From AB-137-C09 sp964645625 (lineage in GTDB: Bacteria; Pseudomonadota; Zetaproteobacteria; Mariprofundales; Mariprofundaceae): 64,000 nucleotides of DNA. Under the pieces are notes generated by a model, which was not told where the DNA came from, did no database searches, and saw only the letters and a list, made by a program, of their open reading frames with translations. A program made the translations under genes and the position numbers. This document shows, piece after piece, positions 7,845 through 17,700 of this stretch (positions are counted from its first letter, which is position 1; every line of letters begins with the position of its first letter). Location of the stretch: positions 118,164 through 182,163 of the forward strand of contig CAZYAI010000001.1 of the NCBI GenBank assembly GCA_964645625.1, in the 5' to 3' direction.

Positions 7845-9089
7845 ATGCGTGTTTTTAAAAATTTAATAGGGAGTTCGGCAGTTGTCGTTGCGCTGGTGAT
7901 GATGACCATCATGATCGCAACACCGCAAAATGCACAGGCTGTTACAGCCGCGCAAGCAACCGTGAAGAACGTAGTGACGGTGAGTTATGGTGATGGTGCT
8001 GGCTTTACCACCAGCGTTACAGCAACGAACTTTGTGATTGTTGATTTGGTTGCAGCTGCACCAACAGTTTCTGCACCTGTGGATCAAACCACGACAGCAG
8101 GCGGGACTGTGAGTTATGCTTATACTATTACCAGTAATGCTAATGGTTCAGATGTGTTAACTCTGTCGGCTGCCTCTACGGATACCAATGTTGGTGCTCC
8201 TACGGTTGACTTTTATTCGGATGCGGGTTTAACCACCGTTATTCCAGCAAGTCAAATTACTTTGGGTGCGTCTGATGTGTATGGTGCAGTAACTGTTGCT
8301 GCAGCGGGCACTACGGCGGTTACCGTTCCAGCAGATCAAACTAACGATGGTTCTGTTAACGGCATTATTGCTGGTGATACAGTATCTATTGGTGGTCTGA
8401 TTTTTACCGTGGCTTCTGTTGTGGATAATGGTGGGGCTAATTCTGTTGCTACATCAACGATTACGTTGAATGGTAATGGTGTGGCTGCGCCATTAACGGC
8501 GGGTACATTGATTGAAGAGCAAAAGACCGTGTATATGGCTGTTGCGGTAGGCACGCTGGCTGGTACGGGTAATGGTTCTCACTCCATTGTGATGACTGCT
8601 ACCGATGGTGCTAATCCTACACAAGATACCACTGTAACGACGATCTCTGGTCCTGTTTTGACAGTGGATAAATACTCTGCGAACTTGACGACTGGTGTGG
8701 CTGGTACTGGTACATCTGCTGTTGTGAATGGTACTACCTACTATTCAGCAGGTGTGATTGGTAAACCTACTGAAATCATTGGTTATGCGATCATTATTAG
8801 CAACACGGGCGCAGGCGATGCTAAGGGTGTGGTTGTTACCGATCCGATCCCTGTTTATACGACCTATGTGCCAAATAGTATGGTGCTTGATCCTTATACA
8901 GGGGTGTTTGCTGGTGTTACTGATGCCATTGGTGATAATGAAGCAGGTGAATTGAATGCTGCTGGTAATGAGATTACAGTTTATGCTGGCTCTGGCGGTA
9001 CCAATGCAGCTGGTTACGCTGGTGGTACAGGTGGTACGCTTCCTGCTGGTCAGACTGGTCATGTCACCTTCTCTGTAACGGTTGATTAA
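7845..9089 (+). CDS. Exported DUF11-type protein 3 with an inserted beta module
   Basis: A 414-residue Ala/Thr/Val/Gly-rich protein. Signal peptide to about residue 32 (ending PQNAQA), an N-terminal module (ATVKNVVTVSYGDG), a first sandwich with YAYTITSNANGSDVL, an inserted module at about 161-225 (GDTVSIGGLIFTVASVVDN) and a C-terminal DUF11 domain from about 271 with DPIPVYTTYVPNS and the last strand HVTFSVTVD. ATG 7845 has AAGGAG six bases upstream; a TTG at 7812 is rejected. Same architecture as the next two genes. Likely a surface or envelope structural protein. Confidence 0.87.
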   Translation: MRVFKNLIGSSAVVVALVMMTIMIATPQNAQAVTAAQATVKNVVTVSYGDGAGFTTSVTATNFVIVDLVAAAPTVSAPVDQTTTAGGTVSYAYTITSNANGSDVLTLSAASTDTNVGAPTVDFYSDAGLTTVIPASQITLGASDVYGAVTVAAAGTTAVTVPADQTNDGSVNGIIAGDTVSIGGLIFTVASVVDNGGANSVATSTITLNGNGVAAPLTAGTLIEEQKTVYMAVAVGTLAGTGNGSHSIVMTATDGANPTQDTTVTTISGPVLTVDKYSANLTTGVAGTGTSAVVNGTTYYSAGVIGKPTEIIGYAIIISNTGAGDAKGVVVTDPIPVYTTYVPNSMVLDPYTGVFAGVTDAIGDNEAGELNAAGNEITVYAGSGGTNAAGYAGGTGGTLPAGQTGHVTFSVTVD

Positions 9090-9101
9090 GCCTTGTCCTT
9101 A

Positions 9102-9136
9102 TGCAATAGCTGTGTGCCTGGCACGCAGCTATTGCA
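9102..9136 (+). terminator. Strong hairpin after DUF11 gene 3
   Basis: Arms 9102-9118 and 9120-9136 are complementary at 16 of 17 positions, the exception being a G-U pair. The base after the stem is C and then three T, so it is not a canonical rho-independent terminator. It may act as a terminator or as an mRNA-stabilising hairpin setting the ratio of genes 3 and 4. Confidence 0.5.
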
Positions 9137-9194
9137 CTTTACCTCAGTTGAAACTGTTTGCCTTGTGCGAATAAAATAATGAAAGGAGTTTAAG

Positions 9195-10373
9195 ATGAAT
9201 TTTTCTCAACGTTTACGTGCTTCTGTCTTGGCTGTTGGTATGCTGATGCTACCAACGGCAGCCCATGCGATTATTACCGCTGGTGGCGCGACGATTCATA
9301 ATGCTGCGACCCTGACCTTTGCAGGCGGTACGGTTACCGCTTCAGTGAATGTTACGGCTGTAACGATTGCCGCTGCCCCTACGATTACCGTTGATTCGGT
9401 GGCGAACAATGTGAATGCCAACCAAGCGTTTACCTACACCTACACCATCACCAATAATGCCAATGGTGCTGATACCCTCGGCTTTACCGCAGCGTCTGCG
9501 AACAATGGTGTGACGGGACCTGCTTCGTTGAATGTGAACGCTACTGGTACATTAAATACCAGTTTGGTGTTGGCTGGCTCAGTCACCAGTCAGGCTTCAG
9601 GCGCGGGTGTGATTTCTATTCCTGCGGGTTCAGAAGCTCAACTTGCTGTGGGAGACCGTGTTTCTGTTGGTGGTAATTTGTACGATGTTGCAGCTATTGC
9701 AGCAGGTACAGTGGCTAGTACCACAGGTAATGTGACAACGCCAGAAACCAATACCGTGGTGACGTTAACGCCAGTGGGTGCATCGCCTGCTATTACTGCT
9801 GGTTCAGTAGCTGCTGGTACGCAAGTCGGTGAAGTACAAAGCTTTACTGTGGTAGTTACTGCAACATCACCCAGTGTTCCTGGGGTGAATGGTACCCATA
9901 CCGTGAACTTGACCGGCTCGACCACAGCAACGCAGACCACTGCAAATGGTGGTGCTGTTGTAGGCTATAACACCAGTGCGCTTTCTGGTAACCAAACGAT
10001 CACGACGGTGTTGTCACCTAATGTATCCTTGGTGAAAGAAGTGCGGAATGTTACCCAAGGTGTGGTTGCTTTTGCTACAGCTGGTGTGAATGCGCAGGCT
10101 GGTGATACTTTGGAATACCGTTTGACAGCGACCGAAGCAACAGGTGCGAGCAATGCTACGGGAAATGTGCTTAGCGATGAAGTTCCACCCTTCACCACAT
10201 ACGTTCCAGGCAGTACCAAGCTGAATGGTAATGCTGTACCTGATGGTGCATTATCTACCTTACCGTTAACATCTGCTAATGGTGGTTTGTCTATTAACAG
10301 TGCAGCAGCTGCCGCAGGTGTGATCAATGCTGGTGCCAGTGCTGTTGTAACTTTTCAAGTGACGCTCAACTAA
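9195..10373 (+). CDS. Exported DUF11-type protein 4 with an inserted beta module
   Basis: A 392-residue paralogue of the proteins at 7845 and 10619. Signal peptide of about 25 residues (ending PTAAHA), N-terminal ATIHNAATLTFAGG, sandwich with YTYTITNNANGADTL, inserted module about 140-215 (VGDRVSVGGNLYDVAAI) and a DUF11 domain from about 277 carrying SDEVPPFTTYVPGS and ending VVTFQVTLN. AAAGGAG lies seven bases before the ATG. Very Thr/Ala/Val-rich and nearly free of Cys and Trp, typical of surface beta proteins. No anchoring motif or transmembrane helix after the signal is visible. Confidence 0.87.
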   Translation: MNFSQRLRASVLAVGMLMLPTAAHAIITAGGATIHNAATLTFAGGTVTASVNVTAVTIAAAPTITVDSVANNVNANQAFTYTYTITNNANGADTLGFTAASANNGVTGPASLNVNATGTLNTSLVLAGSVTSQASGAGVISIPAGSEAQLAVGDRVSVGGNLYDVAAIAAGTVASTTGNVTTPETNTVVTLTPVGASPAITAGSVAAGTQVGEVQSFTVVVTATSPSVPGVNGTHTVNLTGSTTATQTTANGGAVVGYNTSALSGNQTITTVLSPNVSLVKEVRNVTQGVVAFATAGVNAQAGDTLEYRLTATEATGASNATGNVLSDEVPPFTTYVPGSTKLNGNAVPDGALSTLPLTSANGGLSINSAAAAAGVINAGASAVVTFQVTLN

Positions 10374-10400
10374 TCACGCTGGTTGGATTGTCTTTGTGTG

Positions 10401-10433
10401 CTTTTGCCACCTCGTGCTATGAGGTGGCAAAAG
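10401..10433 (+). terminator. Hairpin after DUF11 gene 4
   Basis: A perfect 13-base inverted repeat, 10401-10413 with 10421-10433 (CTTTTGCCACCTC type), loop GTGCTAT. Because the arms begin with CTTTT and end with AAAAG, either strand could use it, but there is no T run directly after on the plus strand. It separates gene 4 from gene 5. The rest of the 245-base gap to 10618 shows no gene. Confidence 0.5.
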
Positions 10434-10618
10434 TCACGGTTTATTTAGCGTCCCTCTGATATACTTTCTGTATGCTTAGCAGCATGGTGGTGGTTCTTTT
10501 ATCTGCAAAAAACTCAGGTGGGCTGAATCGTTGCAGATACTCAATGTTTCTTTGCTAAACCTTTTGTGACTAAAGGTACTAATTATGGGGCGGCGGATAG
10601 GCCGTTAAGGTGTGTTTC

Positions 10619-11731
10619 ATGTGGTTGCGTGTAATCAAAGTTGTGCTGTTTATGGTAAGTATTGGTGCTGTTGCCTTGAGTGCGCACGCCGTTGCTCCAG
10701 CGAATGCACTGATCACGAATACTGCCAGTATGACGTATTCAGGGCTGACAGCACCGATTCAAGCCAGTGTTGATGTAAAAGTTTCTTTGGTGACAGCAGC
10801 ACCAAACTTGGGGCTGGTGAGCAACAATGTCACCGTCGCGGAGAATCAAACAGGAACGTTAAGTTACACCATTACCGCTAATGCCAATGGCCCTGATAAT
10901 TACGCCATTAACACGCCTCAAAATACTGCAACTAATGCCGCGACTACTGCTGCTGCGGTAAGTAGCGCATCGTTTGTTCCTTTGGGTGCTACTGCTGTTG
11001 CCGTGGCAATTGTTGCAGGCTCTAATACGATTACCGTTCCTTCTGATGGTGTGGCTGATGGTCAGGTCAATGGCTTGACTGCTGGTGATACAGTGGTGAT
11101 TCAAGGTCAGACTTACACCATCGCGACCATTGCAGATAATGCTGCAGGTAATAGCACTTTGACTTTAACCACCAATATAATGACGGTCGTTGCTGTAGGT
11201 ACATTGGTGGCGGAGCAAGCGGTGTTTACAGTGAGTCAAAGTTTGGGTGTTGTTGCTGCTGGTGTAGCGCAAGGAACCAACGATGTTAGCGTGACTGCTG
11301 CTTCATCCAATGGTCAAACTTCTGCCGCTGCTGTTGGTCGGATGACGGTGTTGCGGATTACGTTTGAAAAATGGGTTAGCGTGAATGGTGCTGCTTTCAC
11401 ACGTGTAACGCCGAATGTGACTTCTGGTGATACTTTAACTTACCGTCTTATCACGATTGTGCCTGTCGCGACGACCATTTCAGGTGTCGTTTTTCGGGAC
11501 ACCATACCTCTTTTTACGACTTATGTAGCAAACTCAACGCGCATGGATGCTGATGGCCCTAATGCTGCACAAGCTACATTGGTCATCGTACCTGATGTTA
11601 ACGCTACTACGCCGCTGGCACAGCCTGCTGGCATGCCTGTGAACAGTATAGGTCAGGCGGCTGGAACCATTGCCGCAACTGCTGCTTTAGCGGCAGAAGT
11701 GTCAGTGGAGTTCCAGGTTACCGTCGATTAA
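10619..11731 (+). CDS. Exported DUF11-type protein 5 with an inserted beta module
   Basis: A 370-residue paralogue. Signal peptide about 24 residues (ending LSAHA), N-terminal ALITNTASMTYSG, sandwich with SYTITANANGPDNY, inserted module about 139-205 (AGDTVVIQGQTYTIATIADN), then a DUF11 domain from about 247 with RDTIPLFTTYVANS and the end VSVEFQVTVD. I take the ATG at 10619 (AAGG eight bases upstream) over the GTG at 10610. The next gene starts seven bases after this stop, so this protein and the giant outer-membrane protein are probably made together. Confidence 0.86.
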   Translation: MWLRVIKVVLFMVSIGAVALSAHAVAPANALITNTASMTYSGLTAPIQASVDVKVSLVTAAPNLGLVSNNVTVAENQTGTLSYTITANANGPDNYAINTPQNTATNAATTAAAVSSASFVPLGATAVAVAIVAGSNTITVPSDGVADGQVNGLTAGDTVVIQGQTYTIATIADNAAGNSTLTLTTNIMTVVAVGTLVAEQAVFTVSQSLGVVAAGVAQGTNDVSVTAASSNGQTSAAAVGRMTVLRITFEKWVSVNGAAFTRVTPNVTSGDTLTYRLITIVPVATTISGVVFRDTIPLFTTYVANSTRMDADGPNAAQATLVIVPDVNATTPLAQPAGMPVNSIGQAAGTIAATAALAAEVSVEFQVTVD

Positions 11732-11738
11732 TCGCACC

Positions 11739-14700
11739 ATGCGCCATGCGCATACTCTGGCGGGGGCGATCGCCACGGTTCACAAGCGTTTTAAGTGCCT
11801 ATTATTGTTGGTGCTTTGCCTATACGCGACTGTGCTACAAGCGCAAATTATTCCAAACACTGCGAGCATGAGTTACCTGCCTGCTGTTCAGGCTAGCCCT
11901 ACGTCTCTCTCTGCAACCATGAATGTGCAAGCGCGAGGCGGACGCTTTGATCAGGCTGCATTGGCTTTTCAAGCTACGCCTGCGAATACCTGTATTGTCA
12001 GTGGTGGCATGGTTGCCTTAAGCTTGAATGCTAGTAATACAGGCATTAACGCGCTTACCCAATCCGTGGTTGATATGTTACCGCCAGCCAACGGTACGTT
12101 GAGTGCACAAACGGTGTTGGGGCAATATACCGTGCAAACCATCGCAGGTGGTGGATTACGTTTTACCTTCACCCAGCCACTGGCTGTGGGTGCAACGATG
12201 GTATTACAAGCATCGCTTCAATTAGCAGCACCACTACCTATATCAGGTCAGGTTGTACAGGCGGTGTTTAGTGCGAATGGCATTAATGGACTGACTACGC
12301 AGAGTAATAGCTTTGTGGTGCAGGGTCGTACCCAGTCTGTTATTCAGTTTATGCAGTTCAACCCTCAGAGCAATCAACTTCAAACTGCGCGTGTTTATCA
12401 TGCGGGTGAAAATATTTGGCTTGATGTACAAGATGGCGATCAAAACCTTGATCCTTATGTTGCAGAAAGTGTTACTGCAACATTAACCGATAACCTGAGT
12501 GCCGACAGCGAAGTGATGACCTTAACGGAAACTGCGCCCAATAGTGGTGTTTTTACCGCCAGCATTCCCTCGGTTGTGGGCGTGGCTGTGGTGCAAAACA
12601 ATGGCAGTATTTCGGTTACTGGTGCATCGCAACTTCATGCGACCTATACCGATCGTTGTGATGGCACTGATACCACGGCTGCTGCCACCCTTGTCGATCC
12701 TTTTGGTCTTCTCTTTAGTACCAGTGATGGCAGCCCCGTTGATGGTGCCACGATTACCATGATTGATACCACAACAGGGCAGCCTGCGTTGGTTTTTGGT
12801 GATGATGGCATTAGTGCTTACCCTGCGACTTTAACCAGTGGCGGTACAGCAACCGATGCTGCTGGCACGGTTTATAACTTCCCTCCTGGTGGTTATCGCT
12901 TCCCTTTTGCTCTACCTGGCAGTTACCAATTTCTTATTCAGCCGCCAGCAGGTTTTACCTTCCCTACGGTTTTGACTGATGCGGTTATTCAGGCATTACC
13001 AGGCGCGCCTTTTGCTTTAACCGTAGGTTCTCGTGGTGAGGTGTTTCGTATTAACCCTGGTCCAGCCCTGCATATTGATGTCCCCTTAGATGCCAAAGGT
13101 AGCAGTCTTTTTGTGCGTAAAACCGCTGCTTCAACACAGGTAACGATTGGTGATTTTATTCCTTATACTGTGCAAGTGGAAAATACCAACCCTAACTTCC
13201 CAGCTACGGCAGTGACCGTAACCGACCGTTTACCAGCAGGCTTCCAATACCGTCGCGGTACTACCGTGATTGACACTTACAGTGTGGCAGACCCTGTGGT
13301 TTCAGCCGATGGTCGCAGCTTGCAATTCGACTTGTACAGTATTGCGCGTGGTGCTACGGTCAAGATTAGTTATATCGTTGAGGTGGGTGCTGGCGCACCA
13401 TTTGGTGAGGCGGTCAATCAAGCATCTGCTACGGGGCTTTCCCTTGGGATTCCCGTTGGCTCAAATACTGCACTGGCGACGGTGTTGGTGGCGGATGATT
13501 TGATGGCACAAAAATCTCTTATTGCTGGGCGGGTGTTTGTCGATAGTAATGATAATGGCTTTAATGATCCCGATGAACCTGGCCTGCCTAATATTCGCAT
13601 CTATATGCAAGATGGTACGTTTATCAGTACCGATAAAGATGGGCATTATCATATAGAAGATGTCATGCCAGGTACCCATGTGTTGCAGCTTGATACGGTA
13701 CCTGAGCGTTATACGCCAGCACCGTTGCCGAACACCCGTTTTGCGGGTAATCATGTTTCACAGTTCGTCGATGCGCAGCCAGGGGCACTGGTGCGTGCTA
13801 ACTTTCGCGTACTGCCCACAGCACCGCCAGAAACTCCTGTGACGATCTCTCAAACGCTATCGCAAGACGAGCAGGGTGATGTGTGGATTGATTTGGCGAT
13901 TGCGCAACAGGGTGGTGTGCCGCTGAAAAAGTATTTTGCCGTTTATTCACCGCCCGATGGTTGGCAAGTCGATCAAGCCAGTGCTGTGTTAGATGCGGCG
14001 AAGAAAGCACCTGATGCCAGCATGATTGGTTATTTGTGGCCGCTATCCGAAGCAAAAAAACAACAGCATGTTCGCTTCCGTCTTACGCCCTTGGCGCAAC
14101 GTAAAGATGGGCTGAAAGATAGTGTTGCTTATGTGCGTTTTTCTGCCCCTGCGACACCGCGTGGGCGTACGGGTATGACGACGGTGCAGTTGCAAGACCG
14201 TTCACAAGAGGAACATGTGCGTCGTGAATTTGCGCTCAAAGTTCATTTTGACACCTTGGTTGCAAGCTTGTCGGAGCAGGATCGTCAGGCACTTGATGCC
14301 ATTGTACAACAGCTTCAAGGACTCAAGGTTCAATCGCTGCGCGTGGTAGGGCATACCGATGATGTGAATATTGCCCCCAATCATCGTCAGTTGTTCGCCG
14401 ATAATCGAGCCTTGTCGCAGGCACGTGCGGGTAGTATTGCCGAATACCTCAGACAAAAACTTAGCTTGCCACAAGATGCGATCAGTTTTGAAGGTAGAGC
14501 GGATGCTGAACCCGTTGCCAGTAATGATACGGAAGCGGGGCGTGCCAGCAACCGTAGGGCACAGGTGTTTGTCGATGCGGTGAAGGTGAAACGCAGTTTT
14601 TCTTTTGGTTTGGTGAAGACTAAGGATGAAGCGGCAAGCAAGGCGGTGGGTAGTTGGGATGCGAAAAAGTCAGCAGCGGCAACAGCACCAGCCGTAGCTG

Positions 14701-17700
14701 TTAAGGATGTGAAGAAAAAAGCCAAAGAGGGTATTTTATCGCATTATGATGGTCTGGCTGTACCGCATCGGATCAATGCTGTGCGTGTGGAGTTGGATTC
14801 ACGCCTGAAATTGAAGTTGATGATTGATGGTAAGCAAGTACCCAATGACCGTATTGGTTTTAAGTCGATAGATCCGCAAACAGATAAAACCCTCTATACC
14901 TTTATTGGCGTGGATATGGGTGACCCTGGCGATCATGTGATGCGCCTAGAGGGCTTGGGACCTTTTGGTAATGCACGTTTTAAACAAGAAGTGCATTATG
15001 TGCGTACGGGTGAAGTGGCGCAGATTCGCTTTTTAGAAGCAGGTAAAAATATTGCCGATGGTAAAACGCCCGTGCGGATTCGCGTGCAGTTATTGGATGA
15101 TAGTGGCGAAGTGATTCGTGCGCGCACGGAAGTGGAGATGCGTGGTGGTGATTTATTGCCTATGCCGCGTAGTGAATTATACCAAACACCAGAAGAGGCG
15201 AATGCTGCGGTGTCCAAAACGGTGATGGTGGAACGCGATGGCTGGATGTCCTTCAAGCCTACAGGCGTGAGTGGCACACATCGTCTGAATATTGGTTATA
15301 ATGCCGTGCAACGCAGTATAGAGGTGTTTGTTGCACCAGAGTATAGAGACTGGATTTTAGTCGGTTTGGCCGAAGGTAAAACGGGGTGGCAACAGGTTGC
15401 TGGTCATGTTACACCTGTTGATAAACAGGTGTCTGCGGATCGCTATTACCGCGATGGTAAATTGGCTTTTTTCGCCAAAGGGCAGATCAAAGGCGAATAC
15501 CTGTTGACCATGGCTTACGATAGTTCCAAAACGGATGGTGCCAATCGCAATCGTTTGCAGCAATACATTAACCCAACGCAGTATTACACCTTATATGGTG
15601 ATGTGGTGCAGCGGCAAAGTGATGCTGCCTCGAAGAAGAAACTCTACCTTAAACTGGAGCGTGAGACCTTTTACGCCATGTTTGGTGATTATGATACAGG
15701 GCTTTCTATTACTGAGTTAGGGCGTTATGTGCGCACCATGAATGGTATCAAGTCGGAGATGAAGAACAGTCGCTATGGTTATACCGCCTTTGCTTCGCGT
15801 ACCAGCCAGTCTTATATCAAAGATGAGTTGCGCGGTAATGGCACCAGTGGTTTGTACCGTTTGGGACGGCAGAATATTATTTTAGGCAGCGAAAAATTGC
15901 GCGTGGAGACGCGTGATCGCTTCCAGAGTAATGTGATTACCAATAGCGTGCAGATGCAACGGTTTGTCGATTATGATATTGATTATCAAGCAGGAACCCT
16001 GTACTTCAAATCGCCTGTAAATGCGCGTGATATAAACATGAACCCGATTTATATTGTGGTTGAGTATGAATCGAACGATAGCAAAGACCAATTCCTGAAT
16101 GCCGGTGGTCGCGTGTATGGTAAGCCTTTGGAGTCGGTGGAGATTGGTTCTACATTTGTGCGTGAGGGTCAGTTGTACCATAACAATCGCGTGATGGCGA
16201 TGGATGCCACCGTAGAGGTAGGCAGCGCGACTGAAATTAAGGCTGAAGTAGCACGCAGCAATAATGGTGCAACCCCTGCTAGTGTGGTGCAAGCCAATGC
16301 TTATACCGTAGGTGTTACGCATTTGGGTAAAAAGCTGAGTAGTAAAGCCTACCTTCGTCAGATGCAAGATGGTTTTGGTATCGGTCAGCAGCAGGGGAGT
16401 GAAAATGGCACGCGAAAACTCGGTGGTGATGTTCGTTATAAAATCACCGATCAATGGTCGGTATCTTCAGCGGCAGCGCGTCAGCAAGGTTTGTTGACAG
16501 GTAATACCCGTGATACGCTCAATAATCAGGTGGCATGGCAGTTTAAAGAACATAGTGTGAAGGCAGGGGTTAATGCTGCGCGGGATCGTTTAGCAACGGG
16601 GCAGGTCAACCGTTCACGCTTATTGACGACCAGTGGTACGACCCGTGTCGGTAATCGTTTAACCCTGCAAGCATCGCGAGAACAAGCATTAAGTGGTGCT
16701 ACCAATAGCAGCGATTACCCGACGCGAACGGTTGCTGGTGCTACTTATATGCTTTCTGAAAAAGTAGGCTTGGATGTTGCTCAAGAGTGGACGCAAGGCG
16801 CGTTACAAAATACATCTACCACGCGCCTTGGTTTGAAATCCTCGCCGTGGTCAGGTGGTCAGTTACTTACCCGCTATGAACAATCGCTGGGTGAAAATGG
16901 TTTGCGTAGCTTTGCCAATATTGGTTTGAAGCAGCAATGGACTGTGAATGAACAGTGGCAATTGGATGTCGGTTTGGATCGTTCGCAAACATTGAAGCAT
17001 CCAGGTGCTACCGCTATCAACCCCAATGTTCCATTGGCTGCGGGTGGCGGTAACGATTTTAGTGCGATTTCGCTTGGCGCAAATTATTCGCCGAAGGGCT
17101 GGCGTTGGACTAACCGTGTGGAGCATCGGGTAGCGGCTAACACCCGTAGTTGGAGTGTAAGCACAGGTATTCAAGGTGAACCAAAAGATGCATTAAGTGT
17201 GTCGTGGAGTTCCTTGGCTACGCATAGTCGTGCGACACTTGGCACCTTTCAAACGAACGCGCTAACATCGCTAGGTTTGGCATGGCGACCTGATTATGAT
17301 GGTTTGATGTTATTTAACCGCTTAGATGTGAAGTATAACGCCAGCGATAATGGCACGACCAAGACCTTGGGCTGGAACTACATCAACAATATGCACGCGA
17401 ACTGGCAATACAACGCGAAGCATCAGCTAGAATTTCATCATGGTATTAAATGGTCACGGCAAAACATCAATCAGCTACCATTGAGTGCGATCACGGATTT
17501 TCTCTTTACCCGTTGGCGTTATGATCTCTATGAAGACTGGGATGTTTCGCTACAGAGTGCATTGATGCATGGTTACGGTAACGGTCAGTTGCTTAGCAGC
17601 TTTGGTGCGGCGGTGGGTTACAATGTGATGGATGATATGTGGCTGAGCATCGGTTACAATGGTCATGGCTTCAATGCGCGAGACTTCTCAGTCGCGGGTT

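Noticed and set aside
10441..10618. Cyclic-di-GMP or other riboswitch before DUF11 gene 5
   Set aside because: Some local hairpins occur, but no conserved core of a known class is visible.
15882..16454. 190-residue antisense frame inside the giant surface gene
   Set aside because: It mirrors the biased codon use of the sense gene and shows no ribosome site or recognisable domain.
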